DNA of 64,000 nucleotides, from assembly GCF_033568475.1 (NCBI RefSeq), contig NC_133123.1:4154001-4218000 (forward strand), given 5' to 3'. The position numbers and the translations under genes are program-made. This DNA is from Henckelia pumila (Eukaryota; Streptophyta; Magnoliopsida; Lamiales; Gesneriaceae). Shown here in pieces: positions 34,281-45,914 of the stretch (within the stretch, counting starts at the first letter, position 1; each line of letters opens with the position of its first letter). The notes beneath the pieces were generated by a model. It had not been told where the DNA came from. It searched no databases and saw only the letters and a list, made by a program, of their open reading frames with translations.

Positions 34281-35200
34281 CCATACTTTGGCTTCTTCTT
34301 CTCTTTTTTTTCATATCTCTTAACAATGTTCCATCCATTCAATGAGCAATAAAAGACTTTATAAATACATGTATAGCTTCAAAATAACTTCCAACAATTT
34401 ATTTGTCAATAAATTCTAATCTGCAAAATCTCACTTTAAATGGTTAGTAACAATTAACCGAGTTTTGTAATCATCAAAACATAATATTATGAGACTTGTT
34501 AATGCATTAAAAACATTAATCTCATAACACGAAATTTGTATGCGTTTAAGGCGTAACAAGTAATTAGCGAGAAATCGATCACATGTGTTATAATATTGAT
34601 CTACGTTCTTCTAAGAACATGACGTTTTGAAATGTGTTTGGTTTACCCCGATCTGTACTGTATTCACGCTCATATGTACTTGATATACAGAAATTTGTAC
34701 CGCGTATAATCATCAAGTGTACTTGTGACATGAAATTATTAAAATGTGCTTGGTTTACCACGATCTGTACTTTATTCACGCTTATATGTACTTAACCATG
34801 GGCTTGGTTGTACCTTATTTACTTAAATATGTACCGTAGTTAGCTCTTTAATTATTTATTGGTAAGTTTTTATTAGCCAAAAAATTTGCGTGACTATCCA
34901 AAGTGCACATGTATGTCCTATATTCGCCTCATTAACTTAGTAAATAAATCCGATGTAATACTTGTGATTTCACGTAAATGATACTCTATTGAGTAGATAT
35001 CAAATGGTTTCACTATCTCATTTTGCACATGCACCATATATGTGGTAAGGAGTTGGTTTTATCCAAGTGAACATTCCATATGAAGTAATTAGCGAGAAAT
35101 CGATCACATATGCTATAATATTGATCTACGTTTTTCTAAGAACACGACGTTTTGAAATGTGTTTGGTTTACCCCGATCTGTACTGTATTCACGCTCAAAT

Positions 35201-36118
35201 TCGATAACAATGTGCTCTATTAACCCCTATATGTACCATATTTGTATTTATATGTATCTGGTTTACTTACATATGTACCTTGTTTGATTTTTTTATTATT
35301 TACTTATCAATTGACATTAGTGTGGTTTTTTTGTGTGTAAATACTCAAGTTGGAGAAATATGTGATATATTCACCACATTATGTACCTTATTTTAATACT
35401 ATTGTACCTTATTTACTTGGATATGTACTGGATGGAATGAATATATTGTGAGAAATATGTACTAAATTCAGCTCGTTGTGTACCTTATTTTGACACTATT
35501 GTACCTTATTTACTTAAATATGTACTTGATTTCACCGTGCAGGGAAGCCACACGCATCCCCACGTCCGCGTGGGTTGGGTAGAAAATTCCTTATAACTCA
35601 TATGAAACCCATGCGCATATACACATCAACGTGGGTTGGGCAAAAAATTCACAACACTCATATTTGATACATATGCATGTACTTTATTGTCCTCAATATG
35701 TACCTTATTTTAACATGTTTGTACTTGATATACTTCAAGTTATACTTGATTTCAAGTAATTGATTATTTATTTCTCATTTTATCAATTTGGCATTAGTAT
35801 ATCTCGTGCGAGTGGCTACTCATATTTGATATATATGTGCTCTAATGTCCCCAATGTGTACCCTATTATAACATCTGTATACTTGATGTACTTAAATATG
35901 TACATGATTTCAAGTATTTAATTGATAAAATGAGAAATATGGGAGATTTACAAAAAATAATTTTTAACAATTTTATTTTGATATAAAATCTAAATTTTTT
36001 ACAAATATATAACATTTTCGGATTTTTAGACTTCAATCTTAAACATTATTTATATGAAAACACTTTAAAATATAAATACATTACCTCTATGTCATATATG
36101 ATATTTGTTTATTATATT
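35201..36118. other. MULE interior with dispersed TGTACC motifs
   Basis: No gene seen. The motifs TATGTACC, TGTACCTTATTT and GTACTTGAT recur every 30-60 nt, and ACGTGGGTTGGG-type blocks occur twice (about 35566, 35627). It appears to be a decayed continuation of the satellite. Confidence 0.45.
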
Positions 36119-36150
36119 ACACACGCAACGCGTATGCCTCAAGTACTAGT
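36119..36150 (+). mobile_element. Possible Helitron 3' terminus
   Basis: ACACACGCAACGCGTATG forms a short GC-rich hairpin (one mismatch) about a dozen bases before a terminal CTAGT at 36150, the usual plant Helitron 3' end. No matching 5' TC terminus was found, so only the end is proposed. Confidence 0.35.
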
Positions 36151-36630
36151 CAAATTAATGCATAAGACTTAGAAAAAAAATAATTTTTTATCTATCAAGA
36201 ACAAAAATTGTCAATTTAATTATTAACACAAACTAGCTTGTTTTTGGTATAGAATAATCTGAATTTGATATAAATAGTACTTAAATAGGTACAAAACATA
36301 GCAAACCGGACATATAAACTTCAGAGAACAATGCGATCTTCTTTGAACTCTTTTATCAAATTAACGCTTAAGAATTAGAAAAAATAACTTCTTACCATTA
36401 TAATTTGTATCTTTCAAGAACAAAATACTGTAAACTTAATAGTTGACACAAAATAACTTATTTTTGATATAGAATAATATGAATTCGGTATAAATAATAC
36501 TTATATATGTATAAAACGTAGGAAACCGAGCATATAAAATTTTGAGAACAATGCGATATTATTTTGAACTCTTTTATCGAATTAATGCATAAGACTTAGA
36601 AAAGATAACTTCTTACCATCATTTATATCT
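36151..36630. repeat. Tandem repeat, about 205-222-bp unit, 2.2 copies
   Basis: Units begin AATTAATGCATAAGACTTAGAAAA near 36153, 36358 and 36580, each followed by ACTTCTTACC-type and AGAACAATGCGAT blocks. Copies are moderately diverged. Confidence 0.75.
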
Positions 36631-37970
36631 TAAAAAAAAAAAAACAATGTCAACATAAACACAAAATAAATTTAAATCCACATGACTATTTGTCGGATAA
36701 ATTTTTGCTGCGATACATGCTCTTAAATCTCTTTCAGAGATCCGCTCTCCGTCATGACATCAATATTTCCGCTGGATCGATCACATCTTCTTGAAGACGT
36801 GTCGTCGCAAATTCTCCGTTCTACCTTATTTGCCTGTGAATTGGGAAAACATGTTAGTTGTTTTCACATTGATCGTAATAGTGTATGACACAAATATATG
36901 ACTTTAAGATTATTAATTATAAGTTAAACATCTCAAAATTATCTGATTTGACAAAACAATTTAATCTGAAAGACAAAACTCACTATACTACTTTCATGTA
37001 GGCTTTTTAAGAAAATCTCTAAAAATTAAACTTCTTTCATGTATTTCTTTTAAGAAAATCCCTCTAAGTTAACAAACCAGCACAAATAAAAGAGAAGGTA
37101 GAATAATTCAAAGACGAACCAGTACAATTAAAAAAAACCAGCATGATTCGATGAAATCAGCATAAATCAAAGATAAACTAGCGGCAATAAAAAAGAGCAA
37201 CACAAATTTCGTACACAAACTACAACAACAATACAACAATAAAAAATAATATATATGACTATAAATACAGCAGCAATGTTAATTAGTATTGAGAATTTGG
37301 GAAGTGAATTAGTGTGACGATGTGAGATCTAGGTGTGCATAATAATAGTGATTCAATAGTGGCTGCTCAATAAAAAATTGAAAGTGGATCTAACTAGAAA
37401 TTTGAGGTATACCACTGACAAACAAATAATTTGATGTTGAAACTGAACGAATATAATTGTCCCTTGATACCAACAAAAATCAAAGAGAACCCAACACAAT
37501 TAGAAGGAAAAACAACACATATCAAATAATCCAATAAATAAACAAGAAACAGATTCAAATAAAATAATCCGACACACATCGCATAAAAAATTGCTAACAG
37601 ATTATGAATACTTGATTGTCTCAGGTTTTAATTGAAGAGTAGCATTGTTTACAAGTTCCGTAAACTAGGAATTGTGTTTAGAAAACACATTTCCTTTTTT
37701 TAGCGTAGAATCAGTGATTTTTGTAAATCATAGATCATATAGTGTGTTTAATTAATGAAAGAAAAATAGGAGTTCTGAGCTCAATTATCTGGTTACATTC
37801 ATGAATCTGTTCTCCAATCTCCATAGTGCATTACTAATCGTACAATAGGTTTCAAAAATTGATTTCCATATATTTGGGAGGAAATTGCGAATATCACTGA
37901 ATGCGAAAGAAGAGGATATATTGGAAGAGGAACCATAGATTAAAACAATCCGACACAAATTGCAAAACCA
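36631..37970. other. MULE interior, no gene seen
   Basis: AT-rich sequence; a slightly GC-richer patch at 36720-36840 (minus strand) could be an exon remnant but gives no recognised protein. Confidence 0.4.
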
Positions 37971-37974
37971 AATT

Positions 37975-38360
37975 GAACAAACTAATAAAAAAAAACTCAC
38001 TTTCTTGTTTGCTTTGCTTCGGCTCGTCGTCACCCACTTCAAAATCGTTTTCCATGGTGTTGCAGGTCGGTGGGTTCCTACATCCCATAGATTTTGTGTG
38101 GGTTCCTACATCTCATTGACATACAATTATTTTTAAAAATTTATTTCTACATATTTGAGAAAATTAAAAAAATTCGGCAGAAAAATTGCAAAAAAAAAAA
38201 AAATAATGGCCAAATTGAACAAACATATCACAATAAACTCACTTTCTCCGTTGCTTTGCTTCAACTTGTTGTCGCCAGCTTCCAAATTTTCATCCACAGA
38301 CGTCGCAAGTCGATGGGTTCCTACGGCCCTGGATTTTTCGTGGGTTATGGACGTTGATGA
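37975..38360 (-). repeat. Tandemly duplicated exon-like segment in MULE right arm
   Basis: On the minus strand two segments (about 38200-38345 and 37975-38100) both carry GTAGGAACCCA, then an acidic/Lys-rich peptide (for example ENDFEVGDDEPKQSKQES) followed by AAAG|TGAGTTT. The peptides align with each other (E-GD--..KQS--ESEF). It looks like a captured or element-specific first exon duplicated in tandem; no known protein is recognised. Confidence 0.5.
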
Positions 38361-38669
38361 GAAGAGATAGAAATTGGGATTTAATTTTTCCGACGGAAAA
38401 TAGAAACTGGAGGAGGAGATAAATAGATGGGAAATGGTGGAAAATGGTGGATACTGGCTAGGGATTTACGTGAGAATGGAGATTGGGAAAGGGAAGAAAG
38501 TGACGTGGCGAAAAGGGAATGCCCTAAATTGAGATAAAACGTGAATAGGGACTGAAAACAAAAATTGTGGTGTTATCAGGGAGTGCATAACACAATTTTA
38601 TGACACATGGACTGATAATGAAGTTGAGGTTTGGATTGAGGATTTATTTCTAATTAACCGTTAATTAAA

Positions 38670-39120
38670 CTAACAATACTTTAAAATTTTCGTTGGAGGT
38701 GAACCAAATTAAAGCTTTACATGACTAGTTTTATAAACATATATACAAAGAAGATGATCAGTACTAAAACTTGTTTGTTTTTTTTTTTTTTTTGGGTGAC
38801 GTTTTGATGCGACACAAATGATAAAACAAATGGCCGGTCTACACTAAAAATTAAAAACAAATGCCATTTGTCCATTAATTCCTTTCAAAAAAATAATATA
38901 TCACGTGACTCCAAAAACCATGGGTTGGAAAAATCAGAAAACGACACAAAGCAATTGGTTTTAAAAAATATATTCAAAACCAGTGGCTTGCAGTTTCCTA
39001 CGTACACTCTTGGTTGCGTCGCTCATCAGCTCCTAGTTTTTTACAACCCAAAACCTTGTATTGATGATTAATTCCTCTGTTAAATCTTATATATTCATTT
39101 ACGCCCGATTACCTCCACTT
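38670..39120. other. Intergenic, no gene seen
   Basis: AT-rich spacer between the MULE and the third wound-induced gene. Confidence 0.5.
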
Positions 39121-39225
39121 CCCTATATATATATCCAAGATTTTCACTTCTCAATTATCAACCATAAATTAAGATTAATATTCAAGCTGAGATAATATAT
39201 ATATATATATATATATATATTCCTT
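39121..39225 (+). promoter_or_regulatory. Candidate TATA region of wound-induced gene 3
   Basis: CCTATATATATAT at about 39122-39134 lies about 100 nt before the ATG and is the best TATA candidate; a longer TA run at 39198-39220 is closer and may be leader. Confidence 0.45.
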
Positions 39226-39233
39226 TCAGAAAA

Positions 39234-39542
39234 ATGAGTGGAGTGGCACGAGAAGGTTGGGTGGTGGCGTCGAGCATCGGAGCGGTGGAGGCTTTGAAAG
39301 ATCAATTGGGGATTTGCAGATGGAATTATATGCTTAAACATGCCAAAACCACTCTCCAATCCTACACTATTACTACTACTACAGCATCACCCAACTCTTC
39401 GTCTTCTGCAGTACCTATTATTAATACCCATGGATCTAATTGCATGGAATATGCCATCATGAACAAGGAAATTAGGACAGAAATATGTCTGAACAAAGTC
39501 ATGGATTTGAGCTGCTGGGGTCCAACCACTGTTAGATTCTGA
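39234..39542 (+). CDS. Wound-induced protein (DUF3774 / WIP family), copy 3
   Basis: An intact, intronless 102-aa member. It has the N-terminal block [19 protein letters not shown] followed by ICRWNYMLKHAKTTL, a low-complexity Thr/Ser linker, and the C-terminal block LNKVMDLSCWGPTTVRF. It differs from copies 1 and 2 by the TTVRF extension and a longer linker, so it is an older paralogue about 28 kb away on the same strand; the transposons between have stretched the cluster. Role as for the family: wound and stress-associated, biochemistry unknown. Confidence 0.92.
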   Translation: MSGVAREGWVVASSIGAVEALKDQLGICRWNYMLKHAKTTLQSYTITTTTASPNSSSSAVPIINTHGSNCMEYAIMNKEIRTEICLNKVMDLSCWGPTTVRF

Positions 39543-40330
39543 TTCATTAATCACCATGTACCTATTTGATCCATCGGTTGTAATTGGCTCTAAAATATTT
39601 ATGCTTTTTACCACCGCTGGATTCTGTTTGCAGAATGGACAAGTAATTAAATCAAGCTATTAGCTAAATGTGCTCTTTTACAAGTTAGCGATTATAATTA
39701 ATTTCAAATTAATGCTATGTTCTGGATATGATTATGAATCTTGGGATTGCGCCGAGGCCAGGACTCCATAAAACCAACCACGTACAAATTCTTCGTCCAT
39801 TTCGATCATAAGTTGAAGATAGATTTTCTAGCAATTATGAAGTGATCATAGTTAATAAAAATCCCATCAACTATTTTTCCCATGGACTGAGAATCTTACT
39901 TAATTAGCTAGGAGGAAGGTATATATATTGAGACATTGCGGGTGAATTATATTGATACACTAAATTCAGAGAGTAACTTTGATTCTTGTTAAAAATAATT
40001 TTTTTTAAAGACTACTCCATTCCACTTATTTCTCTTAATTCTAGTTTATAAATCGAGGTTCTATCAATCAAAATATAAATTCATCAATAGATTTTAGAAA
40101 CCGAAATCGATGAATCGCTTATCCCTTAGCTAAGCAAACTGTGCAAAAGATTAAAGGGGAACAAAACATTTCCCCAAAAAGAAGCCATATTTAACGAAGA
40201 AAGTATTGGAAAGAAAAGAAACACGTACCTAAATGAAATAAATAGGTCACCAACCACCTAAATATCAATGTACTAACCCAGCCGACATTTAATATATATC
40301 CACACTTCCTCCATGAGTCATTTTTTTTAA
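39543..40330. other. Intergenic, no gene seen
   Basis: 3' flank of the wound-induced gene and AT-rich spacer. Confidence 0.5.
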
Positions 40331-40332
40331 CA

Positions 40333-40560
40333 AAAAAAACACTTTCGTTAAATTCTGACTTTCTAAACAATTTTAAGATGTAATAATTAATATAAAGTGA
40401 CATTAGAAACCAAAAAAAAAAAAAAGAAAAAAAGAAAAAGGCCCATAAAAAAAACACTTTCGTTAAATTCTGACTTTCTAAACAATTTTAAGATGTAATA
40501 ATTAATATAAAGTGAGATTAGAAACCAAAAAAAAAAAAGAAAAAAAGAAAAAGGCCCATC
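40333..40560. repeat. 115-bp tandem duplication
   Basis: CACTTTCGTTAAATTCTGAC starts at 40340 and again at 40455; both units end in an A-rich AGAAAAAAAGAAAAAGGCCCAT tract and are almost identical, so the duplication is recent. Confidence 0.9.
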
Positions 40561-40648
40561 TTCCTTCCTTGGTACAACACGTAATGTTTGTGATTCACAT
40601 TTGTGGCATTCATCTCCTTATTTTATTCTTTATTGATAATAATAATAA

Positions 40649-40950
40649 GGGAAAATTGCAAATTTAGTTCTGTATATTTGTCATTTTGCGATTTTGGTTC
40701 TTTATGTTTTCACATTTTAGTTTTAGTCCGCTATCTTAATTTTTTTGACAATTTTAGTCTTTTTTCCGATGTGGCGCTGACGTGGCACCAATTAAGTGCT
40801 GATATGTACAGTGCCACGTAAGTATTTTTAAATAAAAAGGACCGAAATTGCCAAAAATCAGAACATGCAGGACTAAAACTGAAATGTAAAAACATAAAAG
40901 ACCAAAATCGCAAAATGACAAACATACCGAACTAACTTTGCAATTTTCCA
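40649..40950. mobile_element. MULE-type MITE related to the 11451 element
   Basis: Starts GGGAAAATTGCAAATTTAGTT and ends AACTTTGCAATTTTCCA (inverse, one terminal mismatch); arms of about 130 nt pair, the core is GACGTGGCAC-rich. TAATAATAA flanks both ends (40640-40648, 40951-40959), but this lies in an AAT microsatellite, so the duplication is not diagnostic. Confidence 0.75.
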
Positions 40951-41226
40951 TAATAATAATAATAATAATAATGATATAATATAATTATAATAATGATTAA
41001 AAAAAAGCAATAAATGATGTATAGATAGATATAAATTAGAAATTGTTTTTGCAACGACCATCTTCCCCAACTTATTCCTGCGACTGTCAATTATGCTGGT
41101 GACTCTCAACAGTAAATTAAAGCGTGTTGGCGGACGTCAATTCCCACTCAATCCAGTTTAAATTCCCCTTTGGAATCCGCTATGCGCTTCTGAGTTCCCT
41201 CTCTAGGCAGGCAGGCAGGCACGAAC

Positions 41227-44200
41227 ATGGCCGCAGCACAGAGTCACCATCACAAGAGGTGGCGCCTCTGCCCGTTGTGGACCCACCACAGAAACGCCGC
41301 CATCACTCGCTCCTCCTCCGTCTCGTCCGTCGCCAGATCGATTCTTCCCGCGCGCAGAAGACTTCGCCTCGATCCTTCCAAGAACCTCTACTTCCCTTGT
41401 GCGTCGTTTAACTTTATTCGTTTTTTTTTTTTTTTTGGTTCTTTTCGAATTCATTCCTTTTACGGTTGGGTAATTTGGAATGAATTCGATTCTTCTGTGA
41501 TTCAATTTGAACTTTATTTGCTTCTCGCTGATTGACTTAGTGGGTGGTTTTTGAATTGTGGTTGTGTATTGAAGATGAGCCAGGAAAGCAAGCAAGGAGT
41601 GCTGTATGGATTAAGAACTCCAGCAAGTCGCACGTTGCATTCAAGGTACGTACGCGGCTTCTTTTCTGCTTTTGACAGTATCATTCTTTTTTTCTTTTTT
41701 AATAGAAATAGTATTATTAATCTTTTTTTTTTTTTTCTATCTGATGAAAATGAAACAGAGTGATTTTTTTTTTCCTAAGTTGGGAAATGTTAGTTAATTA
41801 GGGGAATCTTTCTAGATTACAAAGATTCCCTGGGCACAAGATTCTATCAGTGTGCTTGGTTTCAGACTTTCAGTTTAGGACTTTTGGGATATAACAACGG
41901 GGAAATAAAAAAATGTAGTACATTTTTGCTTTATTTTGCGGAAAAAAAAGGTATCAAATTATATCACAAATTATTTTAATTTAAAGTATTGAATTTTTTT
42001 AAAAAAATTACTTACATTTGTTTTGACTTACACATCATCGTTGTGTATAACTTATACTTTGGTTCTGTTACCATTCCCAGAAAATACGCTCTGTTGTTTT
42101 TTAAATATGATATTTAAGCATCTGTTTTTGAAAAATCAATATAAATAAATAGAAATAGCCCAGGAGCAGAAACAACCCATCTTTCAGTCATTTCTACTCT
42201 GTTTACTGCTTCCGTATAATAAAAGATAATACTCCTTTTTATCTGTATCAAATGCGTTTTTCTTTCCTGTTTATTCTTAAAGATTATATTTTTGGCCAAA
42301 CTATTGTCCTCTATATTCTTATGGTTTATCAATTTTACTTTTTACACATTTTTTGAGATATGATTAAACTTGTTATTATTTTTTGTATTTCTGGTTGAAT
42401 ATTTGTTATGGAAACATTACTGCATTAATTATTAAATGCAGTACTAATTTAAAAATAACGCATAAAAATACAAAACAAAATATTATTTTATTATATTATT
42501 TTGTTCCCAAACAAACCCACTGACTGTTTGATGTCAAAAACCAGAAAAACCGTTCTTCATTAAGGTTAAACAAGAAACAGGAAAAAAACAAAACAAATAT
42601 GTCACCAATGGGACAGTTTATGGGATATGTTGATAGAGATCTGAACTTAATTAAATTATACAATAATAATAAAAAAGAAATAAATAGATCTACCGACTTA
42701 TGAACTCTGAACCCAATAGATGCTCACTGTTTGTGAACTGGATGATTGATAGCAAGTTGGCTCGACTGCTAGACCATGTTGTTTTCTATCTGTAGTTTCA
42801 AACTACCGCGCCAAAGAGTTGCTACATGAGACCTCCTGGAGGTATCCTTGCTCCTGGGGAAATCCTCATTGCTACTGGTAATTATTTTCGACATACTTTT
42901 GCCGGCACTTATCACTAGTCCATACTGATTATAAATCTTCAATTCTCAAATCCTGATGGGCATGGAGTGAACCAAGTTGTGTTCTTTATCAACAGTGTTC
43001 AAGTTTGTGGAGCATCCAGAGAACAATGAAAAGCCTATAAATCAGAAGAGCAGGGTTAAGTTCAAGATGATGAGTCTTAAGGTGAGAGAAGGAACAGATT
43101 ACGTGCCAGAATTGGTAAGTGAAATGCCTACTAGCTATGTTGTCCATGAATCGTTTGGTGATGACAGTCATTTCAAGTGTAAAATACTTGACGCAATTAT
43201 TGAATTGTTGTTGAGCTATGTGAATGTGGCAGTAAGTTCATTTAAAGGGCCCTTACTGGTTCGCCGTTTTCTGCTATAATGATTGAAAGATTTCTGATGT
43301 TCAAGATTTACTCATTTAATCTAACACTTCTCCACTTCTTTTTACCTCATTTCTTACATGATGCGACATTTTGAATTTTTCGAGTCCTGTTGTTTTTTTA
43401 ATAGCAGTTTTATTTAGGTTTTGGTTTATAGTTCGTGGATTATGTATTGTGAAGCTTCCAATACTTGCTTCGGGTTTATTTCATGGTCTCAATTCTTGTG
43501 TATTCTGTTGAGTTTATGCCTGGTCATCGTTATTTAGCAAGATTTTACGATAATCCACAACACTAAACTTTTAGAGTGCATTTTGTTGAAGAGTTTGGGA
43601 AAAATCTGTTGTGGAATAAAAAGTTGATCAAAGTAATATCAATGTGTACTCACACTTATCATCTATCATAGAATAGTTATGTACGTTTTTAATTGGTCAT
43701 ATCCGGAAAAATAATAACTAACCTTGTCAAGAAATTTACCTGCATGAGGTATTCTTGTCAATTCAACATTTGTTCCATGTTGCCTCTCTAAATGGATCAC
43801 TGTTGGCAGCTGACCTTCACTGGTTTCAAGTATATGTGCACGGTTATTTGAAATAATGTACGTCTTGATACATGAGAAGGTAGCCAGTATGCATGTTGAG
43901 AATATTAAAACCTCTGTTTCCCATACGAGTTGGTTTGAATTTTTCTGCAGTTTGATGAACAAAGGGATCAAGTGACCGTGGAGCGTATTTTGCGAGTTGT
44001 ATTCTTGGATCCAGAGAGCCCTAATCCTGTAAACCACGGTTTTCATCATTTCATGTTACGTTTTTTTTTTGTTTCGGTTTTGCTCATCTTTGCATCTAAT
44101 GGAATCCTTTCGTGAATCTAGGCGCTTGAAAAACTGAAGCGTCAGTTAGCTGAAGCTGATGCTGCGATAGAAACTCGGAAAAAGCCTCCAGCTGCCACAG

Positions 44201-44421
44201 CTGCAGGAATGGTAGGGGAAGGCCTTGTTATAGATGAATGGGTAAGTAACAACGTTGTGTTTCCCCGTTTGTGTTTTAGTATAACTTCGATACTATTTTT
44301 CATCTGTTACTATTATGCAGTGCAGCAATTTTAATCTTTTTCGTGATCTTTGTTGTTTCAGAAAGAGCGGAGGGAGAAATATCTTGCACGGCAGCAGGTT
44401 GAAGCTGTAGATGCTGCTTAG
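41227..44421 (+). CDS. MSP-domain vesicle-associated protein (VAP family, VAP4-like)
   Basis: Seven exons with GT-AG borders in phase: 41227-41398, 41575-41645, 42796-42877, 42996-43114, 43951-44028, 44122-44241, 44362-44421 (233 aa). The N-terminus is short and basic (RRRLRLDPSKNLYFP), then the major-sperm-protein fold: KNSSKSHVAFK, QTTAPKSCYMRPPGGILAPGE, FKFVEHPENNEKP, KFKMMSLKVREGTDYVPEL. After it come EQRDQVTVERILRVVFLD and a helical tail ALEKLKRQLAEADAA...WKERREKYLARQQ. VAP proteins link ER membranes to FFAT-motif partners at contact sites; this form has no C-terminal membrane anchor, as in the plant VAP4 / mannitol-induced group. The gene converges on the DUF1223 gene with about 580 bp between stops. 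Confidence 0.93.
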
Positions 44422-44999
44422 CATTGGTCGTTCTTCGGTCATCTGATCTCTCCGTTCAGTGGAATGCTTGGATATTTCCAACTCGATCTTTGTTTAGTTT
44501 GTGGGATGTACCGGAAGTAAAATGTTCCAAATTTGTAAATTGAGTCGAGATCATTGTTTGTGTGGCAACATTAAACTGTCACAAAAAAAATGATCCTTTT
44601 TGTCATTCATTTTTGCCTGTAAATATTGTTTTGTTTTTGCAAGATCAATTATTGTTCTTCCAGTCAATTCCAACAATCATGTCAAGTAAAAGAGGATACG
44701 GCTTTCTTTGTTTGCCGCGGGTATAAATGTAGATCGCAGCATTCAAAGAAAGCTTCTATTTTCCCCTTCAGTGATATAAATTGACAATGAAAAAGAACAC
44801 TCGCGGTAGCAGAGGCACTTTCTAATCAATGCTGAGAGCAGCAAGGCCAAATCAATAAAACAAAATAATAAAAAGAGAACCACAACTGAACTATATACAA
44901 AGAAAAAGTGGGAAATTGAATTGAATCAGCAGCTAACACATAAAACCATGGGCGATTAGCTGCTGCTTAAAGAGGCGTATGCAATGATGTAATAATAAA
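44422..44999. other. Shared 3' region of two convergent genes
   Basis: Holds both 3' UTRs: the MSP-domain gene from the left (plus) and the DUF1223 gene from the right (minus). AATAAA-like signals occur (for example AATAAAACAAAA near 44856, on plus). No further gene. Confidence 0.5.
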
Positions 45000-45914
45000 T
45001 CATATGTTCTCCGGCAACTGAAATTTCTGCGAGCCAAAGATCTGATGAGACGCACTTTCCACGAAGACGGCAACCCCACATTTGGCGGCATTGAAACCTT
45101 CCCACAGGGGAAAATTGACGGTCCCGGAGATGGTTTTCTTCGCGGCGATGTCCTTGACGGAGCAGAGCTTCTCCAGCCTTCGGACGACGTAATCATTGGC
45201 CAAAACTCTGCCTTTGTTGGGGCCGTTGGGACAATCCGTTACTAAGCTGCATTCGAACAAAGCAACCATAACATTGACACCTTGGTGATCCACTTTTGTC
45301 CTCAGAGATCCTGTCAACGAAACTTGTAATGAATCCGATGATGGCTTCTGGAACGTCGCCTGTCAGGGGAAGAAAAAACAAAAAGAAAAAGGAATTTTCA
45401 ATATGTAGATACAGTATGTATATATATGTTTGAATGGATATTTACAGAGCAATTGGCCCTGGATTTTTACCTGGAACGCGGGAGAAGTAAATCGGGGTGC
45501 GTCTGAAATGGCGGATATAAGCGATTCTGAATCATCACCCACACATTGAGCCGTCCCCTGGATCACGATTTGGGGCGTGAACATGGTATCAAGATTAAGG
45601 GTTTCGACGTAGGCCTTTTGCCTGACGGTCCACTGGCTAGACCCGAACGGATCCTTCCAACCCATGTAATCCCAGTAATCTACATGGTAGGCCAACAATA
45701 TCAACGGCACATCGAGGTTGAAATCGCCCCTCCCCAGCCGTGAAAAGAGCAGCTCCGCCTCCGGAGATGTGGCGCAGCCCTGTGACGTGAAGAGCTCGAC
45801 CACCACTGGGCCACCTCTCCGCTGCTCCTCCGTCGTCACGTCTGCCGTCACATTGTCATCGTGACGGGAGGCGGTGGCGGATTTCCCGAAACAGCTGAAG
45901 AGACGGCGCGCCAT
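45000..45914 (-). CDS. DUF1223 (thioredoxin-like fold) protein
   Basis: Two exons on the minus strand, 45471-45914 and 45000-45359, in phase 0, giving 267 aa. The donor is CAG|GTAAAA and the acceptor CCTGACAG. Near residue 37 lies VVVELFTSQGCATSPEAE, a CxxS-type site at the position of the thioredoxin redox motif; AYHVDYWDYMGWKDPF and TPQIVIQGTAQCVG follow, typical of DUF1223. Exon 2 supplies LQVSLTGSLRTK, DVNVMVALFE-like core and RVLANDYVVRRLEKLC. The family is found in bacteria and plants; its substrate is unknown. No signal peptide is evident at the chosen ATG. The 5' leader reaches into 45915-46100. Confidence 0.9.

Larger units (their letters stand above)
32815..34558 (+). mobile_element. 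Solo LTR (Copia, SIRE-like type) with expanded G tract
   Basis: 1744 bp starting TGTTAGAACC and ending TAACA, flanked by the 5-bp duplication AGTAA (32810-32814, 34559-34563). It resembles the 17-28 kb Copia LTR in layout: G tract near the start and a shared block TTTATGGAAGTTCGA...TCTACGTCTCCCCTTCTT (about 33050-33095). It also has four internal repeats of about 180-190 bp. No internal coding region, so it is a solo LTR left by LTR-LTR recombination. Strand is by similarity to the other LTR as written on plus and is uncertain. Confidence 0.82.
31420..35200. repeat. 525-bp tandem satellite array, interrupted
   Basis: The phrase GTGACTAYCCAAAGTGCACAT recurs at 31566, 32091, 32616 and 34890. 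The first two intervals are exactly 525 bp; the last equals 525 plus the 1744-bp LTR inserted in monomer three and its 5-bp duplication. Monomers share about 95% of bases by eye. Within each, motifs such as TATGTACC, TGTACTTGAT and TTTACTTAAATATGTAC repeat. The array decays into single TATGTACC motifs after 35200. It lies inside the second MULE-like element. Confidence 0.9.
29005..38660. mobile_element. Second MULE-like element, about 9.7 kb
   Basis: The left end GGGTGAATTCGGGATAAATCC and the inverse of the right end CGGTTAATTAGAAATAAATCC match at most positions, and similarity continues (CAGTCC...ACTCCCTGA blocks on both sides). A perfect 9-bp duplication TTAATTAAA lies at 28996-29004 and 38661-38669. 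Inside are TC-rich leader-like ends, a tandem satellite with a solo LTR, a Helitron-like terminus and a tandem exon-like duplication. No transposase was found. The class is inferred from the duplication length. Confidence 0.75.

Noticed and set aside
31566..35200. CRISPR-like regular repeats
   Set aside because: Units are 525-bp head-to-tail satellite monomers without short repeats and unique spacers, in a plant genome.
41203..41595. 130-aa minus-strand open frame
   Set aside because: Shadow of the GC-rich first exon of the MSP-domain gene; Lys/Arg and Gly low complexity.
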